Assembly: GCF_026242195.1 (NCBI RefSeq)
Contig: NZ_RKLV01000007.1
Coordinates: forward strand, 1-64,000
Length of the DNA stretch: 64,000 bases
Direction: 5' to 3'
Origin: Halorutilus salinus
GTDB lineage: Archaea > Halobacteriota > Halobacteria > Halobacteriales > Halorutilaceae
Of the stretch, positions 1 through 7,703 are shown piece after piece. How positions within the stretch are numbered: position 1 is the first letter of the stretch; each line of letters starts with the position of its first letter. A program made the translations under genes and the position numbers. The notes under the pieces were generated by a model that did not search any database, was not told the DNA's origin, and saw only the letters and a list, made by a program, of their open reading frames with translations.

Positions 1-104
1 GTCACCGAGTCGGAGAAGAAAGCGAGAAGAACCAGACCGATAGCCACCCCGACAGCTGTCCGGGCGTTTTCGCTCCGGTAGATCGACCCCACACCGCGTT
101 CCAT
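1..104 (-). CDS. N-terminal part of a membrane protein (cut by window edge)
   Basis: An ATG at 104 on the minus strand opens a frame that runs off the window start. The visible 34 residues begin MERGVGSIYRSENAR and enter a hydrophobic stretch (TAVGVAIGLVLLAFF), so this is the cytoplasmic N-terminus and first membrane helix of an integral membrane protein. It is too short to place in a family. The remainder lies outside the window. Confidence 0.5.
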   Translation of the reverse strand, partial: MERGVGSIYRSENARTAVGVAIGLVLLAFFSDSV

Positions 105-304
105 GCGTTCCGGTACTCCCGTGCGTAAGGTATACGTTACGGAGTCCGTCGGTTCACCGTACCTACCCCGCGACGTTCGACTACTTCGTGTAGGGGATAG
201 AAACCTACGTCGTCTACCGAACCACCACCGTTGCTCTGTCGCCTTACCGTTGCCGTCTTATCCGAACACCGCCGGTTATGGAGTCACAGGATAGCCAGAA
301 GGAT

Positions 305-361
305 CTCCGTCGGGGATTTGACACGGTCACTCCGCTTCGTTCCGTTCACTGTTCAAATCCC
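305..361. repeat. Partial copy of the tRNA-Glu 3' end, plus inverted copy of its T-arm
   Basis: Bases 305-321 repeat exactly the 17 bases 388-404 at the 3' end and T-arm of the neighbouring tRNA-Glu gene. About 30 bases further on, 350-361 carries the T-arm motif in the opposite orientation (TGTTCAAATCCC). A duplicated tRNA 3' end beside an intact tRNA is the usual footprint of integration at that tRNA. No integrase gene is visible in the window. The rest of 105-385 shows no convincing gene. Confidence 0.7.
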
Positions 362-385
362 GCTCCTGCGCAAAATCAAGAATTT

Positions 386-460
386 TGCTCCGTCGGGGAT
401 TTGAACCCCGGTCATCGGCTCGAAAGGCCGAAATGATTGGCCGGACTACACCAACGGAGC
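386..460 (-). tRNA. tRNA-Glu (anticodon TTC)
   Basis: On the minus strand, 75 bases fold as a tRNA. The acceptor strand GCTCCGT pairs with ACGGAGC before discriminator A. The anticodon stem TCGGC/GCCGA encloses the loop CTTTCGA, with anticodon TTC. The T-arm is CCGGGGTTCAAATCCCCG. No intron is visible and CCA is not encoded. The 5' leader holds two hairpins that start with the same nine bases as the tRNA itself. Confidence 0.95.
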
Positions 461-473
461 GCTCGTGCCTCGC

Positions 474-566
474 GCTCCGCGCCCTGCGCTTCCGCGCAGA
501 ACAACGGAGCTTCACATGCGTTCGCTCCCTGCTCCGCGTCACTTACGTTCCGCGGAACAACGGAGC
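474..566 (-). repeat. Two tRNA-like mini-hairpins in the tRNA-Glu leader
   Basis: On the minus strand, 566-531 and 510-474 are two related units of 36 and 37 bases. Each starts GCTCCGTTGTTC and ends GCGGAGC, so the first six bases of each pair with its last six, as in the acceptor stem of the tRNA at 386-460, which itself starts GCTCCGTTG. Each unit has an internal GC-rich inverted repeat; the first contains the palindrome GTTCCGCGGAAC. They may be remnants of repeated integration at the tRNA or processed leader hairpins. Confidence 0.65.
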
Positions 567-657
567 GTATCTGATAGGTGTACGGAGTCCGGCATAAGGG
601 TTTCCTTTGCTCGCCGGTATCACAAGCTATAACGCGTCTACTCCCATCATTTTGATC

Positions 658-1293
658 ATGAAGGTCGCAGTCTTAGGCGGTACAGGAAGCTTCGGCGGCG
701 GACTCGCTCTACGTCTCGCGGACGCGGGTCATGACGTGGCTGTGGGAAGCAGGAGCGCCAGCGAGGCGCGCGAAGCGTGCGAGAGCTACGCCGAAAAGAC
801 AGATACGGGGCTATCGGGTGCGGAGAACGCCGACGCCGTCGACGGTGCGGATGTCGCTGTCCTCGCGGTTCCGCCCGCGTACGCCGCGGAGACGGCGCGC
901 GAAACGCTCGGTGGCTTCGACGGTACAGTCCTCACGCCCGTCGTCGGCATGTCGCGCGAAGACGGTGACTTCGTCTACACGCCGCCCGACGAGGGAAGCT
1001 TCGCGGAGGAGGTTCGGGGTGCGCTCGACGACGACGTACCTCTTGCGGGTGCCTTTCACAGTCTCGCCGCGGGTAAGCTACGTAACCTCGACGCCGGTAT
1101 AGACGCCGATATCGCCGTCTTTGGCGACGACGAGGCGAAGGAACCAGCCGTCGAACTCGTCGAATCCGTCGGCGCGCGTCCTCTCGATGTAGGCGGATTC
1201 GGTGTCGCGCCGCAGGTCGAAGCCCTCACGCCTCTTCTCATCAACGTCGGCGCAAAGAACGGTATCAAGGACGCGGGCGTCCGTTTCGTATAG
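658..1293 (+). CDS. npdG: F420H2:NADP+ oxidoreductase (NADPH-dependent F420 reductase)
   Basis: This 211-residue protein transfers hydride between coenzyme F420 and NADP in the cytosol. The N-terminal Rossmann motif LGGTGSFGGGLALRLA (residues 5-20) is followed by GSRSASEA, the usual NADP-phosphate contact region. The middle holds VLAVPP and the C-terminal half the conserved AFHSLAA and LTPLLIN segments. Length fits the family (about 210-230). The start at 658 is preferred over an upstream in-frame TTG-type start at 607 because MKVAVLGGTG is the conserved N-terminus. It precedes the acyl-CoA block but a roughly 50-base gap separates them. Confidence 0.88.
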   Translation: MKVAVLGGTGSFGGGLALRLADAGHDVAVGSRSASEAREACESYAEKTDTGLSGAENADAVDGADVAVLAVPPAYAAETARETLGGFDGTVLTPVVGMSREDGDFVYTPPDEGSFAEEVRGALDDDVPLAGAFHSLAAGKLRNLDAGIDADIAVFGDDEAKEPAVELVESVGARPLDVGGFGVAPQVEALTPLLINVGAKNGIKDAGVRFV

Positions 1294-1347
1294 CTGTTAG
1301 TTTCTTGGTCACAACAGATTTTTGTTTGGTGCGTCCCATGTCACCGT

Positions 1348-2247
1348 ATGCCTAAGACAGAGAACAGGCTCGAAAGGTCGGACAGCAGTTACAGATACTA
1401 CAGGAACGCCGTCGCTCGCCACTGGGATCCGCACGAGATAGAGCTTGAGGAGGATCGCGAGACGCTCGCCGCCTTCGACTTCGAGGAAGGCGAGGACGGG
1501 TTCGAGTACTTCCGACAGACGCTCGCGCTGTTCGGCGCTGGCGAGGAGGAGGTGACCGAGGATCTCTCACCGCTTGCGACCGCGGTTGAGGGTATCGAGG
1601 ATCAGATGTTCGTTACGACCCAGATGTACGAGGAGGCGAAACACGCCGACTTTTTCGACCGTTACTGGCGCGAGGTTGTCAACCCCGTCGAGGAAACACG
1701 CGGATACGAGGTTACCTCGCCCACCGACGACCGTTTCTTCCCTGACAACTACGACAAACTCTTCGAGAGCAACGAGGAGGCTATGGGAAGGCTCCTCGAC
1801 AACGACACGCCGGAGAACCGAGTGAAGGCGCACGCGAACTACCATCTCACCATAGAGGGTATACTCGCACAGACGGCGTACTACGCGATACACCAGAACT
1901 TCAGCGAGGATATAGAAGACTACCCCCATCTACCCGGACTCGTCGAAGGCTTCTCGAACATACGGAGCGACGAGGGTCGACACGTCGGCTTCGGGATGCA
2001 GAAGATCAAACAGCATATCATAGAGGACGGCGTCGATGTCTCGGTTCTGAACGATACCGTGAACGACCTTATGACATACACGAACGGTATACTCGTCGAC
2101 ACGACGGAGGAGGACGCGCCCGGTATCGGTCGTGAACGCCTGATGGAGTTCGCCGCAGAGAAGCACCGCGAACGTATGGAGCAGATTACGGACGCGAGCG
2201 CCGAGATACCCGACGTAGACGAACTCGTCAGTCTCTCAGGCGTCTGA
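1348..2247 (+). CDS. R2-like ferritin-fold oxidase (annotated as ribonucleotide reductase beta in haloarchaea)
   Basis: This 299-residue four-helix-bundle protein carries two ExxH dinuclear-metal motifs, EEAKH (E96/H99) and DEGRH (E209/H212). Another acidic ligand candidate is E170 in the TIEGILAQTAYY helix, and the first-helix carboxylate lies near E67/E68. This ligand set is shared by ribonucleotide reductase R2 and R2-like ligand-binding oxidases (R2lox). No large R1 subunit gene is nearby. The next genes are a crotonase and a beta-keto-acid cleavage enzyme, so I favour an R2lox-type or lipid-modifying oxidase over a true RNR subunit. The metal pair (Fe/Fe or Mn/Fe) cannot be decided from sequence alone. 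Confidence 0.8.
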   Translation: MPKTENRLERSDSSYRYYRNAVARHWDPHEIELEEDRETLAAFDFEEGEDGFEYFRQTLALFGAGEEEVTEDLSPLATAVEGIEDQMFVTTQMYEEAKHADFFDRYWREVVNPVEETRGYEVTSPTDDRFFPDNYDKLFESNEEAMGRLLDNDTPENRVKAHANYHLTIEGILAQTAYYAIHQNFSEDIEDYPHLPGLVEGFSNIRSDEGRHVGFGMQKIKQHIIEDGVDVSVLNDTVNDLMTYTNGILVDTTEEDAPGIGRERLMEFAAEKHRERMEQITDASAEIPDVDELVSLSGV

Positions 2248-2282
2248 GGCTTAGGACAGAAGCTAACGAACGTTATACATAG

Positions 2283-2296
2283 AACGATTTATACAC
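2283..2296 (+). promoter_or_regulatory. TATA box of the crotonase-BKACE operon
   Basis: AACGATTTATACAC ends about 22 bases before the ATG at 2318, the spacing expected for a leaderless archaeal transcript. It marks the crotonase as the first gene of a transcription unit separate from the R2-like gene. Confidence 0.55.
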
Positions 2297-2317
2297 GGTT
2301 CTCGCAACTGTTCGGTG

Positions 2318-3127
2318 ATGCCACTCGACGAGGACGAGCTATCCAACGAAGACTTCACCGTGGAGGTGAGCGAGGACGGCGCTGTCGTACGCGCGACGAT
2401 AGACCGCCCCGACAAGGCGAACACGATAAACGAGAACGTTACGGACGGGCTACACGCGTCGCTCGATGCGGCGGATGAGTCGGACGCACGCGTCTACGTC
2501 CTGCGGGGTGCCGACGGCAAGTTCTGCGCCGGAGGCGACCTGAGCGAGATGTCGCGTCTCATAAACGCGTCGCCGCAGGAGTACCGCGACTACCTGCCGA
2601 GTATCTCGAACGTCATGTCCAAGATGCGTGGGATCGACGCGCTCACCGTTGCGGCGGTCGAAGGCTACTGCCGCGGCGGCGGCATGGGTCTCGCAACAGC
2701 CTCCGACATCGTAGTCGCGGCGGACGACGCGTCGTTCGGAACGCCTGAGAAGGAGAGCGGTCTTTTCCCCATGCAGGTGATGGCACCGATCATGCGAACC
2801 GTCCACGAGAAGAAGGGTATGCTGATGATGTTCACGGGCGAGAGCCTCGACGCCGAGGAGGCGGAGGAGATAGGTATGGTGTCGCAGGTCAACGACGCCG
2901 ACGACTTCGACGATGAACTCGACGAACTCGTCGATGAACTCGTCAACTCAAGCCCGACGATGATCTCGATGGGCAAGGAGGCGTACTACAGCCATCTCGA
3001 CATGGAGTTCGACAAGCAGTTGGACTACCTCAAGGAGATGTTCTCGCTCCTCGCTATGAGCGACGACACCCACGAGGGCATGGAATCGAACATGATGGAT
3101 CAGGATCCCGACTGGAAGATCAGATAA
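2318..3127 (+). CDS. Enoyl-CoA hydratase/isomerase-family protein (crotonase)
   Basis: This 269-residue crotonase-fold protein should bind an acyl-CoA. The oxyanion-hole segments GKFCAGGDL (residues 67-75) and GYCRGGGMGLA (116-126) are clear. Of the two catalytic glutamates of classical hydratases, the second is kept (E144 in GTPEK), but the position of the first is Gly124 (GGGMG in place of GGGCE). This predicts an isomerase, hydrolase or other side activity rather than simple hydration. ATG 2318 is chosen over GTG 2315 by TATA spacing. Two bases separate it from the BKACE gene, so both are co-transcribed. Confidence 0.88.
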   Translation: MPLDEDELSNEDFTVEVSEDGAVVRATIDRPDKANTINENVTDGLHASLDAADESDARVYVLRGADGKFCAGGDLSEMSRLINASPQEYRDYLPSISNVMSKMRGIDALTVAAVEGYCRGGGMGLATASDIVVAADDASFGTPEKESGLFPMQVMAPIMRTVHEKKGMLMMFTGESLDAEEAEEIGMVSQVNDADDFDDELDELVDELVNSSPTMISMGKEAYYSHLDMEFDKQLDYLKEMFSLLAMSDDTHEGMESNMMDQDPDWKIR

Positions 3128-3129
3128 CA

Positions 3130-4056
3130 ATGGTAGACGACTCAGAGATAGGCACCCACATGGGTGTCAAGACACAGCGTACCGTACGTGGAAACGACCC
3201 CGACAAAGCCGTCATATCCGTCGCTATGACGGGCGCGATGACGATGCGTAGCCGGTGCCCGTCGGTGCCGTACACGCCGCAGGAGATCGCCGAACAGGCG
3301 CAGGAGGCGCGCGAGGCGGGCGCGAGCGTCGCGCATATACACGCTCGTACGGAGAACGGAAGCCCGACGTTCGACGCCGATACGTATCAGGAGGTGTACG
3401 ACGAGGTGCGCGACCACACCGACATAATCATAAACTTCTCGACGGGCGCTATACACGAACCTCTCGAATCGCGTATAGAGTACGTCAAGGAGGTACAGCC
3501 CGACATCGCGGCGCTCAACATGGGTTCGATGAACTACGCCAAATGGAGCGAGAGCAACGAGGACTACGCCTTCAACATGCAGTTCGAGAACCCGTTCAGC
3601 GAGATAGAGGAGATGCTCGAAGCGATGAACGAGGCGGATGTAAAGCCCGAACTCGAATGCTTCGACACGGGACATATCGGTAGCATACGTCCCCTCCTCA
3701 AGCAGGGTATTCTGGAGCACCCGCTACATTTCTCCATCATCATGGGTATTGTTGGAGGTATCCCTCCGACGGTCAACAACCTGATGAATCAGGTACGTCA
3801 GCTACCCGACGACGCCAACTGGCAGTTGATCGGTATCGGATACCCCAACCAGTGGCCTCTTGTCTCTGCGGCGCTCTCGATGGGCGGTAACGTCCGCGTC
3901 GGCGTCGAGGACAACTACTATATCAACAACGACCGCGACAAGGCGGGCAACGCCGAACTCGTCGAGAAGGCGGCGCGTATGGCGCGCGACGTCTGCCGCG
4001 AACCCGCGACGCCCGACGAGGCGGCGGATATAATGGGGTTCGAGCCTAACAGGTAG
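3130..4056 (+). CDS. Beta-keto acid cleavage enzyme (BKACE, DUF849)
   Basis: This 308-residue TIM-barrel protein is related to 3-keto-5-aminohexanoate cleavage enzyme. The family condenses a beta-keto acid with acetyl-CoA to give acetoacetate and a new acyl-CoA, using zinc. The metal-binding motif HIHAR (H69, H71), the NFSTGA strand (residues 106-111), GHIGSI and the late VGVEDN motif are all present, and the length is normal. An N-terminal extension of about 25 residues precedes the barrel. The physiological beta-keto acid cannot be read from sequence. The crotonase upstream and the SDR downstream suggest a chain-shortening pathway for an acyl or amino-acyl substrate. Confidence 0.88.
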   Translation: MVDDSEIGTHMGVKTQRTVRGNDPDKAVISVAMTGAMTMRSRCPSVPYTPQEIAEQAQEAREAGASVAHIHARTENGSPTFDADTYQEVYDEVRDHTDIIINFSTGAIHEPLESRIEYVKEVQPDIAALNMGSMNYAKWSESNEDYAFNMQFENPFSEIEEMLEAMNEADVKPELECFDTGHIGSIRPLLKQGILEHPLHFSIIMGIVGGIPPTVNNLMNQVRQLPDDANWQLIGIGYPNQWPLVSAALSMGGNVRVGVEDNYYINNDRDKAGNAELVEKAARMARDVCREPATPDEAADIMGFEPNR

Positions 4057-4059
4057 CGT

Positions 4060-4326
4060 GTGACAGTGGAAGACGACGAACCGGGGCGTTACGCCGAGTA
4101 CGTCGACGAGGAGATGGACGTACGCGAGATACTGGACGTAATCTGTGAGCACCGCGACGACTCCAAGGCTCACCGCGAACTCGTCTACTCAGTCGCCGAA
4201 ACGACAGGCAAAGACCGCGACGACGCGGCACGGTACCTCAAGGAGTTTGTAAGCACGACCGAAATCGTCGAACTCGACGGTGGGTACGTCCAGACGCGCC
4301 GACAGTTCGACGAGAGCTTCGACTGA
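4060..4326 (+). CDS. Small acidic protein, possible winged helix
   Basis: A GTG start three bases after the BKACE stop opens this 88-residue frame. The pattern is helices (MDVREILDVICEH, HRELVYSVAETTG, DDAARYLKEFV) followed by a strand-turn-strand (TEIVELDGGYVQTR). This resembles a small winged-helix domain but lacks a diagnostic motif. Its place at the end of the crotonase-BKACE unit suggests a regulator or accessory protein of that operon. I do not recognise a named family. Confidence 0.6.
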   Translation: MTVEDDEPGRYAEYVDEEMDVREILDVICEHRDDSKAHRELVYSVAETTGKDRDDAARYLKEFVSTTEIVELDGGYVQTRRQFDESFD

Positions 4327-4374
4327 CGCCGCGACAGCCGACAGCTATTTGTCGCGCTCCGACAACCACGAAGT

Positions 4375-5178
4375 ATGACACTCGGAGAGACACCACCGAC
4401 GACGGAGGTATTCGCGGACGACCTTTTCGAAGGCGAACGCGTCCTCGTAACGGGCGGAGGTACAGGTATAGGCGAGCACATAGCGCTCGCGTTCGCGGAT
4501 CACGGCGCGGACGTAGCAATCGCAAGTAGAAACATGGATCATCTCGAACCCGTCGCTGACGAGATAGAGAGCCGGGGCGTCGAATCGTGCGCGACGACTG
4601 TCGACATACGTGACCGCGAGCGTGTCGATGAGATGACCGAGACGGTCGTCGACGAATTCGGAGGTATCGACGTTCTCGTAAACAACGCGGGCGCGAACTT
4701 CCTCTCGCCCGCCGAGAGCCTGTCGGAGAACGGCTGGCGCGCCGTCGTCGGTACAGTACTCGACGGCACGGCGTACTGCTCGTTCAGCGTCGGCGAACAT
4801 ATGATGGAGAACGACGGCGGGAGCATCGTCTCCATGGGTGCGTCGAACTCCGTCGAGGGTGCGCCGTACCACGCCCACTCCGGCGCTGGGAAGGCGGGCG
4901 TACACAACCTTATGCAGTCACTCGCCGCCGAATGGGCGGACGACGGCGTACGGTGTAACACAGTCGCGCCCGGCGTGATACTCACCGACGCTATAGACGA
5001 GATTCTGCCCGACGACTACCGCGAGCAGGTCACCGACTACCTCGCAGGCGACCGTCTTGGGGAGCCGGAGGACTGCGTACCCCCGGTTCTCTTCCTCGCC
5101 TCCGACGCCGCGGCGTACGTCACGGGCTCGTACTATCAGGTCGACGGCGGTCAGCTCGTCGCGCCGTCGCCTCTATAG
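4375..5178 (+). CDS. SDR-family oxidoreductase, 2,4-dienoyl-CoA reductase type
   Basis: This 267-residue short-chain dehydrogenase has the nucleotide motif TGGGTGIG (residues 26-33), SRN after beta-2 (NADP preference) and NNAG (103-106). The usual YxxxK is changed: the lysine is K173 (GAGKAGV), but the position four before it is Ser169, with a Tyr at 165. Loss of that tyrosine is typical of 2,4-dienoyl-CoA reductases, whose catalytic Tyr lies elsewhere. Together with the upstream crotonase and BKACE this suggests auxiliary degradation of unsaturated acyl-CoA. About 48 bases separate it from the previous gene, so it may have its own promoter. Confidence 0.82.
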   Translation: MTLGETPPTTEVFADDLFEGERVLVTGGGTGIGEHIALAFADHGADVAIASRNMDHLEPVADEIESRGVESCATTVDIRDRERVDEMTETVVDEFGGIDVLVNNAGANFLSPAESLSENGWRAVVGTVLDGTAYCSFSVGEHMMENDGGSIVSMGASNSVEGAPYHAHSGAGKAGVHNLMQSLAAEWADDGVRCNTVAPGVILTDAIDEILPDDYREQVTDYLAGDRLGEPEDCVPPVLFLASDAAAYVTGSYYQVDGGQLVAPSPL

Positions 5179-5192
5179 TAGCGAAGTCTCCC

Positions 5193-6899
5193 TCAGAACA
5201 GAACCGTACCGTGGTGGCGGTCTATCTCGTTGCGCTCCTTGTCCTCGAAGACACGGAAACGCGCCTCAAGCTGTTCGCGTAGGTCGCCCGACGGCACGAG
5301 TTCGTCGACCTCCATCTGGCTCGCCTGCTTCTTGATATCGATGTACTTCTCGTACTCCTGCTTGAACATCTCCTTGGTGGATTCGAGCGCCTCGCCCTCC
5401 ATCTCCTTGAGCTTGTCACCGAACAGTGCGTGAACCGCCGCTTCGGGACCCATGACGGCGATCTCGGTCGACGGTAGTGCGAGAACCTCGTCGGGACCGA
5501 ACGAGGGTCCAGCCATCGCGTAGATGCCCGCGCCGTACGCCTTCCGTGTGAGAACGGAGATCTTGGGAACCTGTGCGTTCGATGTCGCGTAGATAAACTT
5601 CCTTCCGCGGCGTAGAACGCCCTCCTTCTCAACCTTCGTACCGACCATGAATCCGGGCGTGTCACAGAGGTAGAGGAGGGGTATGTTGTACGCGTCGCAC
5701 GTCCAGACGAACCCCGAAGCCTTGTCCGCGGCATTGGGGAAGATAGCGCCGCCGTTGACGTTGGGCTGGTTAGCCACGACGCCGACGGGTCGTCCCGCTA
5801 TACGTCCGATACCTGTGGTGATCTCGCTACCGTACTCCGGCTTCATCTCCTGCCACGAACCGCGGTCGATGAGACGTTTGATGACCTCGTTAACGTCGTA
5901 GTCCTTCTGTGACTCCTCCGGGATTACAGCGTCGAGACCCTTGGGGTTGAGTTCGGGCTGTTTGGGTTCGGCGCGCGGGGGCTTCTCGCGGAAGTTCTGG
6001 GGAAGGTAGTTGAGAACCTGCCTCGTCTTCTCGACAGCGCCTTCCTCGTCGTCGACGACGATGTCGGCGCTTCCCGAATGCTTCGAATGCACGTCCGCGC
6101 CGCCGAGTTCCTGCATGTCGACGCTCTCGCCTATCATCGCCTCGACGATACGCGCGCTCGCTATCGCCATCGAACCCATATCCTCGACCATTATGAGGTA
6201 GTCGCAGAAGACGGGCGTGTATGCGCTTCCCGCGATGTCGGGACCGTACAGGACGCCTATCTGAGGAACCTTTCCGGACATTCTGCACTGGTTGTAGAAC
6301 ATCTTGCCGCCCGTGTAACGGTCGGCGTGGGTGTCGCCGGGGTCGCGCTCCTCCTGATTCAGACGCGCGCCCGCCGAGTCGATTAGACGGACGAGAGGCA
6401 CGCCGAGACGCATAGCCTTCTCCTGTATACGGATTATCTTCTCCGCACCGTCGCTACCGAGCGTACCCGCCTTGACCGTGTAGTCGTTGGCGGTGAAACA
6501 GACCTTGCGTCCGTCGATACGCCCGACACCGGTAATGACGCCGTCAGCAGGCAGTTCGTCGTCGTCGGAGAACCCCGCGAACGTACCGTCCTCGAACTCG
6601 ATCTCGTCGAAAAGAAGATCGAGACGCTCACGTACGAACAGCTTGTCGAGTTCGTCAAGCTTCTCCTGCTTGTCCTCCTTCCGCCCCTTCATAATCTCCT
6701 CTATCTCCTCGCGTAGCTGTTCCTCACGTTCGGTGACGACGACGCCCTCGTCGTCCCAGTCGTCCTTCTCGCCTGCGGACGCGACGGTAGAGCCGTCGCC
6801 TCCGACCATTTCGACGGGCTTTCCGAGATGTTGCGAGACGGCGGCGACGACGGCGCGCGCCATCTCCTCGTCGTCTGCGTCCTCTACGTTTATCCTCAT
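5193..6899 (-). CDS. Acyl-CoA carboxylase carboxyltransferase subunit with N-terminal extra domain
   Basis: This 568-residue protein belongs to the biotin-dependent carboxyltransferase family (propionyl-/methylcrotonyl-CoA carboxylase beta, methylmalonyl-CoA decarboxylase alpha). The catalytic core starts near residue 80 (LDELDKLFVRERLDLLFD) and has both crotonase-like halves, with IDSAGARLNQ, GPDIAGSAYTP and later GAIFPNAADKA and DTPGFMVG. The first 55 or so residues are an extra acidic domain (INVEDADDEEMARAVVAAV) resembling the separate small PccX or AccE-type subunits of acyl-CoA carboxylases; that relation is my inference. No biotin carboxylase or carrier gene is in the window. It is convergent with the SDR gene, 14 bases apart. 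Confidence 0.85.
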   Translation of the reverse strand: MRINVEDADDEEMARAVVAAVSQHLGKPVEMVGGDGSTVASAGEKDDWDDEGVVVTEREEQLREEIEEIMKGRKEDKQEKLDELDKLFVRERLDLLFDEIEFEDGTFAGFSDDDELPADGVITGVGRIDGRKVCFTANDYTVKAGTLGSDGAEKIIRIQEKAMRLGVPLVRLIDSAGARLNQEERDPGDTHADRYTGGKMFYNQCRMSGKVPQIGVLYGPDIAGSAYTPVFCDYLIMVEDMGSMAIASARIVEAMIGESVDMQELGGADVHSKHSGSADIVVDDEEGAVEKTRQVLNYLPQNFREKPPRAEPKQPELNPKGLDAVIPEESQKDYDVNEVIKRLIDRGSWQEMKPEYGSEITTGIGRIAGRPVGVVANQPNVNGGAIFPNAADKASGFVWTCDAYNIPLLYLCDTPGFMVGTKVEKEGVLRRGRKFIYATSNAQVPKISVLTRKAYGAGIYAMAGPSFGPDEVLALPSTEIAVMGPEAAVHALFGDKLKEMEGEALESTKEMFKQEYEKYIDIKKQASQMEVDELVPSGDLREQLEARFRVFEDKERNEIDRHHGTVLF

Positions 6900-6950
6900 A
6901 CCTACGGTAGAGTGTCGAAGGCGGAATAAGATTTTACCGGTTTAGGACTG

Positions 6951-7643
6951 TCAGAACGCGCCGCCGACCGCTCCGCTCACGAAGCCGACGACGGTTTCCC
7001 AGACGGAGAAACCGGTTGCCATGGAGAGAACCGTGTCAAGCGCGAAGAAGGCGAAGACGACAGCACCGAAGATATGCGCCTTACGCAGGTCGAACGTGTG
7101 CGAGAACCTGTAGAAGAACAGAGCGTTGACGAGGCTGACAGGTATGATCGCCGCCATCTCGCCGAACCATATCGCCGAGGTCGCGCCGTAGTTAGCGGCG
7201 AGCGTGATAGTGATAAGCTGTGTCTTGTCGCCGAACTCGCCGACAGCCATCATGGCGAAGATGGGCAGGAAACCTCCCAGAACGTCGGGTACGTCGCGGT
7301 TCACGAACGGCACGGATACCTGGGGTCCACCCTCGACCGTCTCTATGTTACCCTCGTCGTCCTTGTCGGGCATCGACCTGTAAAGGAGTACGGCGAAAAG
7401 GGCGAGCATCGCGGCGGTGAAGCCGTTGAGCACCGTACCCGGCAGTAGACGTGTGAGCGCCTCGCCGACGACTATCTCGACCGCAGTCCATCCCGCGAAA
7501 GCCGTCCCCGCCGCGGAGACGACGATGAGAGGGTTGTACTTGGTCGACAGACCCGCGATTATTAGCTGAACCTTCTCGCCCGGCAGTACGGCTAACTGCG
7601 CCGTGAAAGCGATGACGAATATCTCGAACCAGCTTGCGGTCAT
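6951..7643 (-). CDS. GDT1/TMEM165/UPF0016-family cation exporter
   Basis: This 230-residue integral membrane protein has about six helices in two repeated halves. The second half carries the family signature EFGDKTQL. In the first half the signature is degenerate (LPGEKVQL, without the leading Glu and the Asp). Family members export Mn2+ or exchange Ca2+/H+. A palindrome that looks like a Mn- or Fe-responsive repressor site lies just downstream of its TATA box, which supports a metal-efflux role. A soluble acidic loop near residues 92-113 separates the halves. Confidence 0.85.
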   Translation of the reverse strand: MTASWFEIFVIAFTAQLAVLPGEKVQLIIAGLSTKYNPLIVVSAAGTAFAGWTAVEIVVGEALTRLLPGTVLNGFTAAMLALFAVLLYRSMPDKDDEGNIETVEGGPQVSVPFVNRDVPDVLGGFLPIFAMMAVGEFGDKTQLITITLAANYGATSAIWFGEMAAIIPVSLVNALFFYRFSHTFDLRKAHIFGAVVFAFFALDTVLSMATGFSVWETVVGFVSGAVGGAF

Positions 7644-7678
7644 CCCTTGCCCCGATCTTGGTGGCTCATCGGTATGTT

Positions 7679-7703
7679 TTAGCTTAGGCTAATTTATATA
7701 TTT
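7679..7703 (-). promoter_or_regulatory. TATA box and palindromic metal-regulator-like operator of the UPF0016 gene
   Basis: On the minus strand an AT-rich TATA element (AAATATATAAAT, about 7703-7692) is followed at once by TTAGCCTAAGCTAA (7692-7679). This is a palindrome with arms TTAGC/GCTAA and a 4-base centre. It resembles the TTAGGYNNRCCTAA-type sites of DtxR/MntR/SirR regulators. A site between TATA box and start would block initiation. The regulator gene is not in the window. Confidence 0.6.

Noticed and set aside
103-294. Rightward 63-codon frame at the window start
   Set aside because: It is short and basic, has no ribosome-binding site, and does not fit the acidic composition of the genome.
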